Part shown: piece by piece, positions 15,801 through 23,700 of the stretch
Position numbering within the stretch: the stretch's first letter is position 1
How the letters are laid out: every line of letters begins with the position of its first letter
DNA from: Aeromonas media
GTDB lineage: Bacteria > Pseudomonadota > Gammaproteobacteria > Enterobacterales > Aeromonadaceae
Direction of reading: 5' to 3'
Length of the DNA: 36,594 nt
Assembly: GCF_000819985.1 (NCBI RefSeq)
Contig: NZ_CDBZ01000119.1
Location: 36,319 to 72,912, forward strand
Notes under the pieces: generated by a model
Told to the model about the DNA's origin: nothing
The model's input: the letters and a program-made list of their open reading frames with translations, nothing else
Database searches by the model: none
Made by a program: the position numbers and the translations under genes

Positions 15801-17816
15801 TTATTCGCTCTTGGGGTCAGCCTCGGTCGACGCCTCTTCTACGGCCGGGGCGACCGGTGCAGGGCCAGGTACCAGAGCCACCGCCGGTTTGGCGATGAGG
15901 GAGCGGGTCTCTTCCACCGCCTCGCTCAGCTTCACCTCGATGATCTGACCAAGCTCATAGACCACCTCGGTCTTGTCCAGGTAGACGCGACCGTTGTCCC
16001 AGTTGCACTCCAGCCTGTCCTTGTTGTCCAGGATATGGCGAGCGGGCATGAAGACCACGGCGCCGTTCTCCTGAAGGCGCAGCTTGAGGCCGGCCCGCAT
16101 CACGTCGATGATCTCGGCGTTGAACACCTGATCGGTACCAGCGGCGGCCTGGAGGTAACGGACATAGAGCCAGTCGCCGATGTCGCGCTCCACCCTGCGG
16201 TGCAGGCGGCGGCACTCAGTCAGGTGCTCGGTCAGCTCCTGGCTTGGGCGCATCCCCGGTGTCTTGCCGGCGATGACGGCCTTGAGCAGACGATGGTTGA
16301 CCATGTCGCCGTACTTGCGGATCGGGGAGGTCCAGGTAGCGTAGGCATCCAGCCCCAGGCCGTAGTGGGCACCCGGCTCGGCGGACATCAGGGCATAGCT
16401 CTGGAAGCGGCGGATCTTGCCGTCCAGCCAGCGGGTGTCCAGGCTGTCGATCCAGCGGCGCAGGGCGCAGAAGCCGGACAGGCTGGCGATCTCTTCCTTC
16501 TCGAACGGCGCCTCGGCGCTCTTGAGCAGATCGATGGCGCCGTCGAGAGACTCCTCGTCAAAACCGGTGTGGACGTTGAAGATGCCGTAACCGACGCTCT
16601 TGCCTAATACGCGACCGGCGCAGATGTTGGCGGCGATCATCGACTCTTCGATCATCCGGTTGGCGATACGGCGCGGCTCCACGTGGATGGCCAGCACGGC
16701 GCCGTTCTCACCCAGTTCGAAGTCGTAGTCGGGGCGGTCGGGGAACACCAGGGCGTGCTCGGTACGCCACTTGATCCGCGCCTCTGTCATGGCCTTCATC
16801 AGGGGCAGCTGGGCCATGACGCCTGCGTCTATGTCCAGCGCCTTGCCGTGTTCGGCCCAGTCGGAGACCTCGTCATAGTTCAGACGAGCGTGGGAGACGA
16901 TGCGGGCGGCGAAGAATTCGGTCTCTTCCAGCAGCAGGCCATCTTCGGCGATCAGCAGGCGGGCGCACAGGGTGTTGCGCTCCTCCCCCTCTTTCAGGGA
17001 GCAGAGCTCGTCGGAGAGGGTGCGCGGTATCATGGGCACGTTGCGACCCGGCATGTAGACAGTGAAGGCGCGCTTGGCAGCTTCCTGGTCCAGTTCGCTG
17101 CCTTCGGCCACATAGGCGGTCGGGTCGGCGATGGCGACCAGCAGCTCCCAGCCGTTGTCCAGCTTGGTGATGGCCAGGGCATCATCCATGTCCTTGGTCT
17201 TGGCGCCGTCGACGGTGAAGAAGGGCACCTGGGTCAGATCGCGACGGGGCAGCTCTTCCTCTTCGATCACCTTCCACTCCGGCAGGTCCGCCGGTTCTAT
17301 TTGAGCGAGGTTGTGGCGTGCCAGCACCACCCACCAGGGCACATTGTGATCATCCTTGTCGGCGATGAGCTGGGTGATCTCGGCGGAGAAGTTGCCATCC
17401 ACCAGGGCGTGGCGCTTGAGGGTCGCCACCACCCAGTCCCCTTCCTTGAAGGACTTCTCGTCCAGACCCTTCTTGGCGCGGGCCTTGATGGCGTCCTTGA
17501 TGAGGGGGTGATCAGGCACCACGTTGAGGCGGTCGCGGAACATCTTGACGCGGCCGACGAAGCGGACCACGGCCTGCTCCAGCAGGGCATCCGGCTCGGC
17601 CACTTCCTTCTCTTTCTCGGTACGGATCAGGGCGCTCACCCGGTCACCGTGCATCACCTTCTTCATGTAGGGAGGCGGCACGAAATAGCTGGTCTTCTCA
17701 TCGACCTCCAGGAAGCCGAAGCCCCGATCGGAGGCGCGAATAACACCCTCTTTCTTGGGGATGTTTTCGCGGATTTGTTGCTTGAGCTGGGCCAGCAGCG
17801 GATTGTCTTGGAACAT
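15801..17816 (-). CDS. rnb: Exoribonuclease II
   Basis: 671 aa; E. coli RNase II has 644. It degrades single-stranded RNA processively from the 3' end. Domain order: two cold-shock domains (about 20-185), the RNB catalytic domain with DGAKTKDMDD (Asp203, 209, 211, 212 equivalent to E. coli 201, 207, 209, 210), the DLxxY-free RNase II type core ending in YATWTSPIRKYGDMVNHRLL, and an S1 domain (about 560-640). The extra length is a low-complexity Ala/Pro/Glu tail after VEETRSLIAKPAVAL. The start at 17816 gives MFQDNPLLAQLKQQI, identical to the E. coli N terminus; the further upstream ATG adds unrelated residues. It is monocistronic, with a strong terminator. Confidence 0.96.
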   Translation of the reverse strand: MFQDNPLLAQLKQQIRENIPKKEGVIRASDRGFGFLEVDEKTSYFVPPPYMKKVMHGDRVSALIRTEKEKEVAEPDALLEQAVVRFVGRVKMFRDRLNVVPDHPLIKDAIKARAKKGLDEKSFKEGDWVVATLKRHALVDGNFSAEITQLIADKDDHNVPWWVVLARHNLAQIEPADLPEWKVIEEEELPRRDLTQVPFFTVDGAKTKDMDDALAITKLDNGWELLVAIADPTAYVAEGSELDQEAAKRAFTVYMPGRNVPMIPRTLSDELCSLKEGEERNTLCARLLIAEDGLLLEETEFFAARIVSHARLNYDEVSDWAEHGKALDIDAGVMAQLPLMKAMTEARIKWRTEHALVFPDRPDYDFELGENGAVLAIHVEPRRIANRMIEESMIAANICAGRVLGKSVGYGIFNVHTGFDEESLDGAIDLLKSAEAPFEKEEIASLSGFCALRRWIDSLDTRWLDGKIRRFQSYALMSAEPGAHYGLGLDAYATWTSPIRKYGDMVNHRLLKAVIAGKTPGMRPSQELTEHLTECRRLHRRVERDIGDWLYVRYLQAAAGTDQVFNAEIIDVMRAGLKLRLQENGAVVFMPARHILDNKDRLECNWDNGRVYLDKTEVVYELGQIIEVKLSEAVEETRSLIAKPAVALVPGPAPVAPAVEEASTEADPKSE

Positions 17817-17902
17817 AAGTGAGGAACCTGAGTGGAGACCTGATGAAGAATCGCCCAGCACTATACGTTTTTACCCCTCCAAAGCCAAGGTGAATGGCCC
17901 CC

Positions 17903-18802
17903 TCAGCGGGGTTGCAGTGCCCGGCGACCCTGCTGGATCAGACGCAAGGAGATCTGCTTGTGCAGCCCTCGCTCCAGCACCCAGCGGTGCCAGTAGAGGC
18001 GCTCGACCAGGTGGAGATCCGGGCTGAGATCGAGCAGCAGCCCCTGTGCTAGCTGCTGGCGGATCTGCAACTCGGGGATGAGACAGCAGGCCAACCCCTG
18101 CTCCGCCATGGCGACGAAGGCCTCGGACGAGCGCACCGTGTGGCAGGGGTAACCGCCGGGGGGCAGGGCGAAGTGGCGGGCCATGAAGCTGACGTGCATG
18201 TCGTCGCGCTGATCAAACGCCACTGCCGGCGCCTTGGCCAGCGCCTCCGCCGTGAGCCCATCCGGGAAGTGGCGGGCCACGAAGGCGGGGCTGGCGGTCA
18301 GCAGGTAGCGCATCTCGCCGAGCTCGTCGACGCAGCAGCCTGCCAGCGGCTGGGGTTGCAGGCTGACGGCGCCGAATGCCTGGCCCTCACGCACCCGGTC
18401 CAGGGTGCGGCTCTCGTCATCCACCAGCAGGTTCAGCTCTATGGGGTGCTGCTCCAGCAGCGGCGCCAGGGCGGGCAGAAACCAGGTGGCCAGGCTGTCG
18501 GCGTTGACGGCTATGCTGATCCGGATCGGCGCCTGGGGTTCGCTGGGGGAAAGTTCCCCCGCCAGCTCCAGCTCCAGCTGGCGTACCTGGCGGTAGTGGG
18601 CCAGCAACTTCTGTCCGAGGGCGGTGGCCTGCAAGGGCTGGCTGCGGATGATCAGCGGCTCTGCAAACTGCTGCTCCAGCTGCTTGATGCGCTGGGAGAT
18701 GGCGGACTGGGTGATGTGCAGACGCTGGGCGGCGCGCTCGAAGTTCTGCTCCTGCATCACGGCATCCAGCGCCAGCAGCAGCTTGTAGTCCAGCGTCTTC
18801 AT
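17903..18802 (-). CDS. argP: LysR-type regulator ArgP (IciA)
   Basis: 299 aa, about the same as E. coli ArgP (297). The N-terminal winged HTH has NFERAAQRLHITQSAISQRIKQLEQQF. The effector domain has VNADSLATWFLPALAPLL and FDQRDDMHVSFMARHFALPPGG, typical of ArgP. In E. coli, ArgP activates argO when bound to arginine and is locked by lysine. The second of two close ATGs (18802) is chosen because AAGGA lies 6 nt before it but directly abuts the first (18808). An argO orthologue is present about 2 kb away, beyond the quorum-sensing pair. A similar argP (iciA) neighbour has been described beside ahyI/asaI in other aeromonads. Confidence 0.94.
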   Translation of the reverse strand: MKTLDYKLLLALDAVMQEQNFERAAQRLHITQSAISQRIKQLEQQFAEPLIIRSQPLQATALGQKLLAHYRQVRQLELELAGELSPSEPQAPIRISIAVNADSLATWFLPALAPLLEQHPIELNLLVDDESRTLDRVREGQAFGAVSLQPQPLAGCCVDELGEMRYLLTASPAFVARHFPDGLTAEALAKAPAVAFDQRDDMHVSFMARHFALPPGGYPCHTVRSSEAFVAMAEQGLACCLIPELQIRQQLAQGLLLDLSPDLHLVERLYWHRWVLERGLHKQISLRLIQQGRRALQPR

Positions 18803-18909
18803 CAGCATTCCTTATCAGAGAAGGGGATTGAACAAGGATGCTACTGGAGTGATGGCGGCAGGACAACCTGGCCGATACTGGCGGGTGCCCCGTGCGGGGT
18901 ATCCCGGGC

Positions 18910-18931
18910 CTGTCACTGTGAGATGTGACAG
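18910..18931. promoter_or_regulatory. Inverted repeat in the argP-ahyI intergenic region
   Basis: CTGTCAC-N8-GTGACAG, a perfect 7-bp dyad. It lies about 110 bp upstream of argP and overlaps the -35-like GTGACA proposed for the plus-strand small RNA. It could be an operator for either; the regulator is unknown. Confidence 0.4.
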
Positions 18932-18960
18932 TAGCGACAGAATGAGATTCATAAGATACT

Positions 18961-19039
18961 CATTTGGTCCGTTTTTGCATGGGGTGGAAACGGGCCATAG
19001 CGAGAGTTTTGGTCCCGGGTGTCAGCCCGGGACTTTTTT
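18961..19039 (+). ncRNA. Candidate small RNA between argP and ahyI
   Basis: No protein gene lies on the plus strand here, yet a strong intrinsic terminator does (19012-19039). Upstream, GTGACA (18925-18930) and CATAAG/GATACT (18950-18960) could serve as a weak promoter. The predicted transcript of about 79 nt folds into a first stem (GGTCCGTTT 18966-18974 with AAACGGGCC 18988-18996, 9 bp with one G-U), an exposed G-rich 13-nt loop (containing CATGGGGTGG), a single-stranded AGCGAGAGTTTT linker and the terminator hairpin. This is the usual layout of Hfq-dependent small RNAs. It lies next to the ahyI 3' end on the opposite strand, but does not cross it unless the terminator leaks. I do not recognise an Rfam family. 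Confidence 0.45.
19012..19039 (+). terminator. Strong plus-strand intrinsic terminator
   Basis: GTCCCGGG pairs with CCCGGGAC (8 bp, 6-nt loop) followed by TTTTTT. It is oriented against both neighbouring genes (argP and ahyI are on the minus strand), so it must serve a plus-strand transcript. Confidence 0.85.
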
Positions 19040-19045
19040 ATGGGG

Positions 19046-19672
19046 TCAGCTCATGCCGAGCAGCTCTCCTGCCGGTACGTACTCCCCCCGCAGTGGGCGG
19101 TTGACGGCGCGTTCGAAGCGCTCGTCCAGATGGAAGCGGATCCCGACCCCGCGTACCGCCCCCAGATCCACCGCCTGACGGTGACCGAGCCGCTCGATGG
19201 GCAGGCCGAGGCGGCGGAAGATGCGCTCCACCGGCAGGCTGACCACGGCGACCAGCTCCCGGATCCCTTGCTCTCTGGCGAAGGCATGGACCTCCCGAAA
19301 GATGACGCAGGTCAGTTCGCTGATGCCGTTGTCGAGCATGGGCGCGCGGCCGGCATCGATGGCGAGGCGGGTCAGCTCCCAGACATCGGCGCCGCAAGGG
19401 GCCCGTTCGCCGGCGAGGGCACCGGGAAAGATGCTGGGCAGCATGTAATCCTGGGCACAGCTGAGCAGCCTGATGCAGCCGCACAGACCCTGCTCATCGT
19501 CAATCAGCACCCAGTGGGTATCGGGTTTGTCGAAGCTGTCCCGCTCCAGACCCCGGTGGGACTCCACGTCCCAGCCGAGCCGATCGGAGAAGACTCGCTT
19601 GCGAAAGCGATAAAGCTCGTTTTCGACCTCCCATCTGGGGTGTTCTCTCAATTTTCCTTTGAAAACAAGCAT
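19046..19672 (-). CDS. ahyI: Acyl-homoserine-lactone synthase AhyI (LuxI family)
   Basis: 208 aa, nearly the same as Aeromonas AhyI/AsaI as I recall it. It makes N-acyl homoserine lactone from S-adenosylmethionine and acyl-ACP; in Aeromonas the main product is C4-HSL. Conserved LuxI residues are visible: Arg24, Phe28 and Trp34 in RFRKRVFSDRLGW, Asp45 and Asp48, Arg68, Glu99 and Arg102 in WELTRLAID. GGAGAG lies about 8 nt before the ATG. It is divergent from ahyR, with only 64 bp between start codons, so both promoters and any lux box must share that space. A plus-strand terminator lies 7 bp beyond its stop. Confidence 0.96.
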   Translation of the reverse strand: MLVFKGKLREHPRWEVENELYRFRKRVFSDRLGWDVESHRGLERDSFDKPDTHWVLIDDEQGLCGCIRLLSCAQDYMLPSIFPGALAGERAPCGADVWELTRLAIDAGRAPMLDNGISELTCVIFREVHAFAREQGIRELVAVVSLPVERIFRRLGLPIERLGHRQAVDLGAVRGVGIRFHLDERFERAVNRPLRGEYVPAGELLGMS

Positions 19673-19701
19673 TCATGTCTCTCCATTTCATGGTTAGGCG
19701 C

Positions 19702-19719
19702 TATAATCCAAGGCCTTGG
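19702..19719 (+). promoter_or_regulatory. ahyR -10 element and adjoining palindrome (possible AhyR box)
   Basis: TATAAT (19702-19707) is a perfect -10 for ahyR, with no good -35 at 17 bp, which suggests an activator-dependent promoter. CCAAGGCCTTGG (19708-19719) is a perfect 12-bp palindrome directly beside it. It has no clear match to the classic lux box, so it may be an AhyR operator or another regulator's site. Confidence 0.45.
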
Positions 19720-19736
19720 CCAGGGGAGGCTAGCCT

Positions 19737-20519
19737 ATGACACGCGACCAACTGCTTGAGTATCTGGAACATTTCACGCTGGTAACGGATGGAAACCGGC
19801 TGGCCGAGCTGATCGGCCGCTTCACCCTGGGAATGGGCTACGACTACTATCGCTTTGCGCTCATCCTGCCCATGTCGATGCAAAGGCCCAAGGTGGTGTT
19901 GTTCAACCAGTGTCCGGACTCCTGGGTACAGGCCTATACGGTGAACAACATGCTGGCCTGCGATCCCATCATCCAGCTCGCCCGCACACAGACCCTGCCC
20001 ATCTACTGGAACCGGCTGGACGAGAAGGCGCGCTTCCTGCAAGAGGGGAGCATGGATGTGATGGGGCTGGCGGCGGAGTTCGGGCTGCGCAACGGCATCT
20101 CGTTTCCGCTGCACGGGGCGGCGGGGGAGAACGGCATACTGTCGTTCATCACCCGGGAGCGGGCGTCCAGCGACCTGCTGCTCGAGTCCTCGCCCATTCT
20201 CTCCTGGATGTCCAACTACATCTTCGAGGCGGCGATCCGGATAGTGCGCCAGAGCATGAGGGAAGATGATCCCCAGGAGGCCCTGACGGAAAGGGAGACC
20301 GAGTGCCTGTTCTGGGCCAGCGACGGGAAGACATCGGGGGAGATCGCCTGCATCCTCGGGATCACCGAGCGCACCGTGAACTATCACCTCAACCAGGTCA
20401 CCCGCAAGACGGGGTCGATGAATCGCTACCAGGCCATCGCCAAGGGGGTCAGCAGTGGCATCCTGCTGCCGAATCTGGAGCAGGTCGTGGTCACCAACTT
20501 CCCCAGACTGTTGCAGTGA
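19737..20519 (+). CDS. ahyR: LuxR-family quorum-sensing regulator AhyR
   Basis: 260 aa. The N-terminal autoinducer-binding domain has the conserved residues Trp63, Tyr67, Asp76, Pro77 and Trp91 (equivalents of TraR W57, Y61, D70, P71, W85). The C-terminal GerE-type HTH (about 183-250) has LTERETECLFWASDGKTSGEIA and TERTVNYHLNQVTRK. It binds the C4-HSL made by AhyI and controls target promoters, including exoenzyme genes in other aeromonads. GGGGAGG lies 8 nt before the ATG. All key residues are intact, so the receptor looks functional. Confidence 0.96.
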   Translation: MTRDQLLEYLEHFTLVTDGNRLAELIGRFTLGMGYDYYRFALILPMSMQRPKVVLFNQCPDSWVQAYTVNNMLACDPIIQLARTQTLPIYWNRLDEKARFLQEGSMDVMGLAAEFGLRNGISFPLHGAAGENGILSFITRERASSDLLLESSPILSWMSNYIFEAAIRIVRQSMREDDPQEALTERETECLFWASDGKTSGEIACILGITERTVNYHLNQVTRKTGSMNRYQAIAKGVSSGILLPNLEQVVVTNFPRLLQ

Positions 20520-20703
20520 ATACAGGCCCGGCGGCACCGGCTCGTCGCCTGGCATCCCCTCTGTCGCCATCACCGCTGTCCTGCGCCGTCCCATCCTGCC
20601 GCCGATTCTCGGGGCGGGGCTGTGGCCCCACAATTGTCAGATCCTGCAATTGACAGCCTGCCAGGCATCGTTTTTTGCCCCGCCTTATCAGTTTTTTGAA
20701 TGC

Positions 20704-20750
20704 ATCAGAAAATGAATGAATTTCTCTGATTTCATGCCTCCCCTTATAGT
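20704..20750 (+). promoter_or_regulatory. argO promoter region with dyad
   Basis: ATCAGA (20704-20709) and TCTGAT (20725-20730) form a dyad. TATAGT (20745-20750) is a 5/6 match to a -10 with transcription predicted near 20757, so the dyad covers about -53 to -27. In E. coli, ArgP binds argO over a comparable stretch. The -35 is weak, as expected for an activated promoter. Confidence 0.4.
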
Positions 20751-20781
20751 GCGGCCAGATCTCCCACTCAAAGGTTTGTCC

Positions 20782-21402
20782 ATGTTCGCGACCACACTGC
20801 AAGGCTTTACCCTCGGCCTTGCCATGATCATCCCCATCGGTGCCCAGAACGCCTTCGTGCTGAGCCGGGGCATTCACCGCAACCACCATCTGCTGGCGGC
20901 GACCCTCTGCTGCCTGTGCGATCTCGTGCTGATCGGCATAGGAGTGTTTGGCGGTGCCAACCTGCTGGCGGCCAGCCCCATCGGGCTGGCGCTGCTGACC
21001 TGGGGCGGCGTGCTGTTTCTCGGCTGGTTCGGGGTGCGATCCCTTGGCAGTGCCTGGCGCGGGCAGGGTGCAGCCCTGGCGGACTCTCCCCAGCTGATGG
21101 GGGTCAAGAGCGTGCTGGCCATGACGCTGGGGGTGACCCTGCTCAACCCCCACGTCTATCTGGATACCCTGATGCTGCTCGGCTCCTTCGGCAGCCAGTT
21201 TGCCGAGGATCTGCGGCCCGCCTTCGCGGCCGGCGCCATGCTGGCCTCCCTGGTCTGGTTTTACGGGCTGGCGGTCGGGGCGGCGGCGCTTTCCCCTTGG
21301 CTTGCCCGAGGCCGGGTACAGCAAGCCATTGATCTTGTTGTCGGTCTCATCATGCTGGTGCTGGCGGTCAAGCTGGCCAGCGGGGCATGGATGGCCTCAT
21401 AA
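20782..21402 (+). CDS. argO: Arginine exporter ArgO (LysE family)
   Basis: 206 aa; E. coli ArgO has 211. It is an inner-membrane exporter with five or six helices. The family signature MIIPIGAQNAFVLSRGI is at residues 15-31, and TLLNPHVYLDTLMLLGSFG in the middle is the LysE/ArgO core. It exports arginine and toxic analogues. The ATG at 20782 has AAGG about 8 nt upstream and gives the same N terminus as relatives (MFATTLQGFTLGLA). The regulator gene argP lies about 2 kb upstream on the other strand. Confidence 0.92.
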   Translation: MFATTLQGFTLGLAMIIPIGAQNAFVLSRGIHRNHHLLAATLCCLCDLVLIGIGVFGGANLLAASPIGLALLTWGGVLFLGWFGVRSLGSAWRGQGAALADSPQLMGVKSVLAMTLGVTLLNPHVYLDTLMLLGSFGSQFAEDLRPAFAAGAMLASLVWFYGLAVGAAALSPWLARGRVQQAIDLVVGLIMLVLAVKLASGAWMAS

Positions 21403-21517
21403 GGCTATTTTTGTGCCGTGCTTCATAAAAATGAGTCCCGGCTTCATCTGCTGACATATTCGTCTGTTAAATTCCCGCCGCTGGTAAAGCGTTACTCATA
21501 ATAAAAGGGAAAATACA

Positions 21518-23509
21518 GTGAATAACTCCATGAAGCTGGGGGCCATAGCCGCCATCGTGCTGCTAACTGCCTGCAGCAATGAAAACGACAGCAAGGCGCA
21601 GCCGGGGACCGTCTCTCTGCGCCTGATCCAGACCTCCGATATCCACTCCAACGTGCTGGGGTATGACTACTACCAGAACAAGGAAGACCGCAAGTTCGGT
21701 CTCTCCCGTACCGCCCTGCTGATCCGCGCCGCGCGCGCCGAAAATCCCAACAACCTGCTGCTCGACAACGGTGACCTGATCCAGGGTACGCCGCTGGCGG
21801 ACTACATCTTCGAGCAGTCCGGTGCCGGCTACCTCGAGAAGCAGGCCCACCCGGTGTTCAAGGCCATGAACGAGCTCGACTATGACGCGGGCAACCTCGG
21901 CAACCACGAGTTCAACTACGGGCTGGATTACCTCGGCAAGGTGCTGGCGGGGGCCGAATTCCCCTATGTGAACGCCAACGTGTTCGAGGCGGGCGCCTTC
22001 AAGCGCGACGCCAAGGGACAGATTGACTGGAGTGGCAACAAGTTCACCCCCTACCTGCTGCTGGAGCGCCAGGTCACCGATGACAAGGGCCAGCTGCAGA
22101 CCGTCAAGGTGGGCATCCTGGGTCTGACGCCGACACAGGTGTTGCAGTGGGACAAGCGCCATCTGGAAGGCAAGGTGGTGGTGGCCGACATGGTCGAGAC
22201 CGCCAACCACTATGTGCCCGAGCTGCGTGCCAAGGGGGCCGATCTGGTGGTAGTGGTTGCCCACACCGGCATCAACGCCAACAGCTATGAGGCCATGATG
22301 GAGAACTCCGCCTGGCATCTGGCTAAGGTAAAGGGGATAGATGCCCTGATGCTGGGTCATGCTCACAAGAACTTCCCGGGTGATTTCCCTGACTTGCCAG
22401 AGGTGGACAATCAGGCCGGTACCCTGAGCGGTATCCCGACCGTGATGCCCGGTTACTGGGGCAACCACCTCGGCATCATCGATCTCAAGCTGGAGCAGGT
22501 GGACGGCAAGTGGCAGGTGAAGCAGAGCCAGGCCAGCCTGCGCAAGATCGACTCCAGTGAAGGCAGTGCCGTGGATCAGCGGGTGGTGGATCTGGTGCAG
22601 GCGGATCACGACGCCACCAACCAGTGGCTGGACGAGCCGCTTGGCAAGATCACCTCTCCCATCCACAGCTTCTTCGCCCTGGTGCAGGACGACCCTTCGG
22701 TGCAACTGGTGAGCGATGCCCAGCGCCGCTACGCCGAACAACTGCAACAAGACGGTCTGCTCAAGGAGCCCTACCCCATCCTGTCGGTGGCGGCCCCCTT
22801 CCGCGGCGGGCGCAACGGCATCAATGACTTCACCTATGTGGCTCAGGGGAACATCTCCCTGCGCAACGTCTCCGACCTCTACATCTATCCGAACACCCTG
22901 CAGGTGGTCGAGGTGAACGGGGCCACGGTCAAGGAGTGGCTGGAGATGAGCGCCGGCCAGTTCAACCGGATCGACGCCAGCAAGACAGAGGTGCAGTGGC
23001 TGGTGAACGAAAGCTTCCCCACCTACAACTTCGATGTGATCGACGGGGTGAGCTACGAGGTGGATATCACCCAGCCGGCCCGTTACAGCAAGGAAGGGCT
23101 CAAGGTCAGCGACGGTCAGCGCATCAGCGGGCTCACCTTCAATGGCCAGCCCATCGATCCGGCCCAGAAGTTCTACGTGGTGACCAACAACTATCGCGCC
23201 AGCGGTGGCGGTCACTTCCCGGGCATCGACGGCAGCAACATAGTGCACGAAGATCCCTCCGAGACACGGGAGATCATCGCCCAGTACCTGAAGGCCCAGT
23301 CTGCGGAGAATCCGGCTGGCTTCAGCCCGGCGGCCAACAACAACTGGCACATGAAGGCGCTGCCCGCAGGCGTTGACGTGCGTCTCTACTCTTCCCCGGG
23401 TGAGGAGGCCAAGGCCCTGGCTGGTGCGGATCTGGCGTACCAGTCCACCCTGCCGATGGATGACGCCAAGCACCCCGGTTACGCCATCTACCGCTTGGTC
23501 CGCCAGTAA
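21518..23509 (+). CDS. cpdB: 2',3'-cyclic-nucleotide 2'-phosphodiesterase/3'-nucleotidase, lipoprotein form
   Basis: 663 aa; E. coli CpdB has 647. It hydrolyses 2',3'-cyclic nucleotides and 3'-nucleotides outside the inner membrane to release nucleosides. The metallophosphoesterase domain has TSDIHSNV, DNGDLIQGTP, GNLGNHEFNYG, VVVAHTGIN and GHAHKNFPG. The 5'-nucleotidase C-terminal domain has GNISLRNVSDLYIYPNT and NNYRASGGGHFPG. The N terminus ends in a lipobox (LTAC, Cys near residue 19) followed by Ser, so it should be an outer-membrane-directed lipoprotein, unlike soluble periplasmic E. coli CpdB. The GTG at 21518 has AAGGGA 7 nt upstream; an ATG four codons later has poorer spacing. Confidence 0.93.
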   Translation: MNNSMKLGAIAAIVLLTACSNENDSKAQPGTVSLRLIQTSDIHSNVLGYDYYQNKEDRKFGLSRTALLIRAARAENPNNLLLDNGDLIQGTPLADYIFEQSGAGYLEKQAHPVFKAMNELDYDAGNLGNHEFNYGLDYLGKVLAGAEFPYVNANVFEAGAFKRDAKGQIDWSGNKFTPYLLLERQVTDDKGQLQTVKVGILGLTPTQVLQWDKRHLEGKVVVADMVETANHYVPELRAKGADLVVVVAHTGINANSYEAMMENSAWHLAKVKGIDALMLGHAHKNFPGDFPDLPEVDNQAGTLSGIPTVMPGYWGNHLGIIDLKLEQVDGKWQVKQSQASLRKIDSSEGSAVDQRVVDLVQADHDATNQWLDEPLGKITSPIHSFFALVQDDPSVQLVSDAQRRYAEQLQQDGLLKEPYPILSVAAPFRGGRNGINDFTYVAQGNISLRNVSDLYIYPNTLQVVEVNGATVKEWLEMSAGQFNRIDASKTEVQWLVNESFPTYNFDVIDGVSYEVDITQPARYSKEGLKVSDGQRISGLTFNGQPIDPAQKFYVVTNNYRASGGGHFPGIDGSNIVHEDPSETREIIAQYLKAQSAENPAGFSPAANNNWHMKALPAGVDVRLYSSPGEEAKALAGADLAYQSTLPMDDAKHPGYAIYRLVRQ

Positions 23510-23533
23510 TTCGGTGGTGAAAAGCAGATAACA

Positions 23534-23561
23534 AAAGCCCTCGCACTGCGAGGGCTTTTTC
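23534..23561 (+). terminator. Intrinsic terminator of cpdB
   Basis: AAAAGCCCTCGC pairs with GCGAGGGCTTTT around a 3-nt loop, with TTTTT at the plus end. The A-run on the other side could serve lpxL transcripts from the minus strand too. Confidence 0.9.
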
Positions 23562-23582
23562 ATTCCTGACCGAAGGGGGTTA

Positions 23583-23700
23583 TCTCAGTAGTCACCGGGG
23601 TCCTCTGGGTCGGAGCGGGTCTTGAGGGAGCAATGCATGCCTCTCAGTAGTAACCTGCGTCTTCAGGGCTGGGGCGGGTCTTGAAGCGGCGATGCAGCCA
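23583..23700 (-). repeat. Degenerate 59-bp tandem duplication of the lpxL 3' end
   Basis: Bases 23583-23641 repeat 23642-23700, the end of lpxL, at roughly 70 percent identity by eye, including the stop codon and the core GCGGGTCTTGA (plus strand). Translated in register on the minus strand, the downstream copy reads MHCSLKTRSDPEDPGDY-stop against LHRRFKTRPSPEDAGYY-stop for the real gene. Ten or eleven residues agree, so the match is at protein level too. Confidence 0.65.

Noticed and set aside
20611-20630. GGGGC...GCCCC hairpin as terminator of ahyR
   Set aside because: The stem is short and no T-run follows, so I do not call a terminator here.
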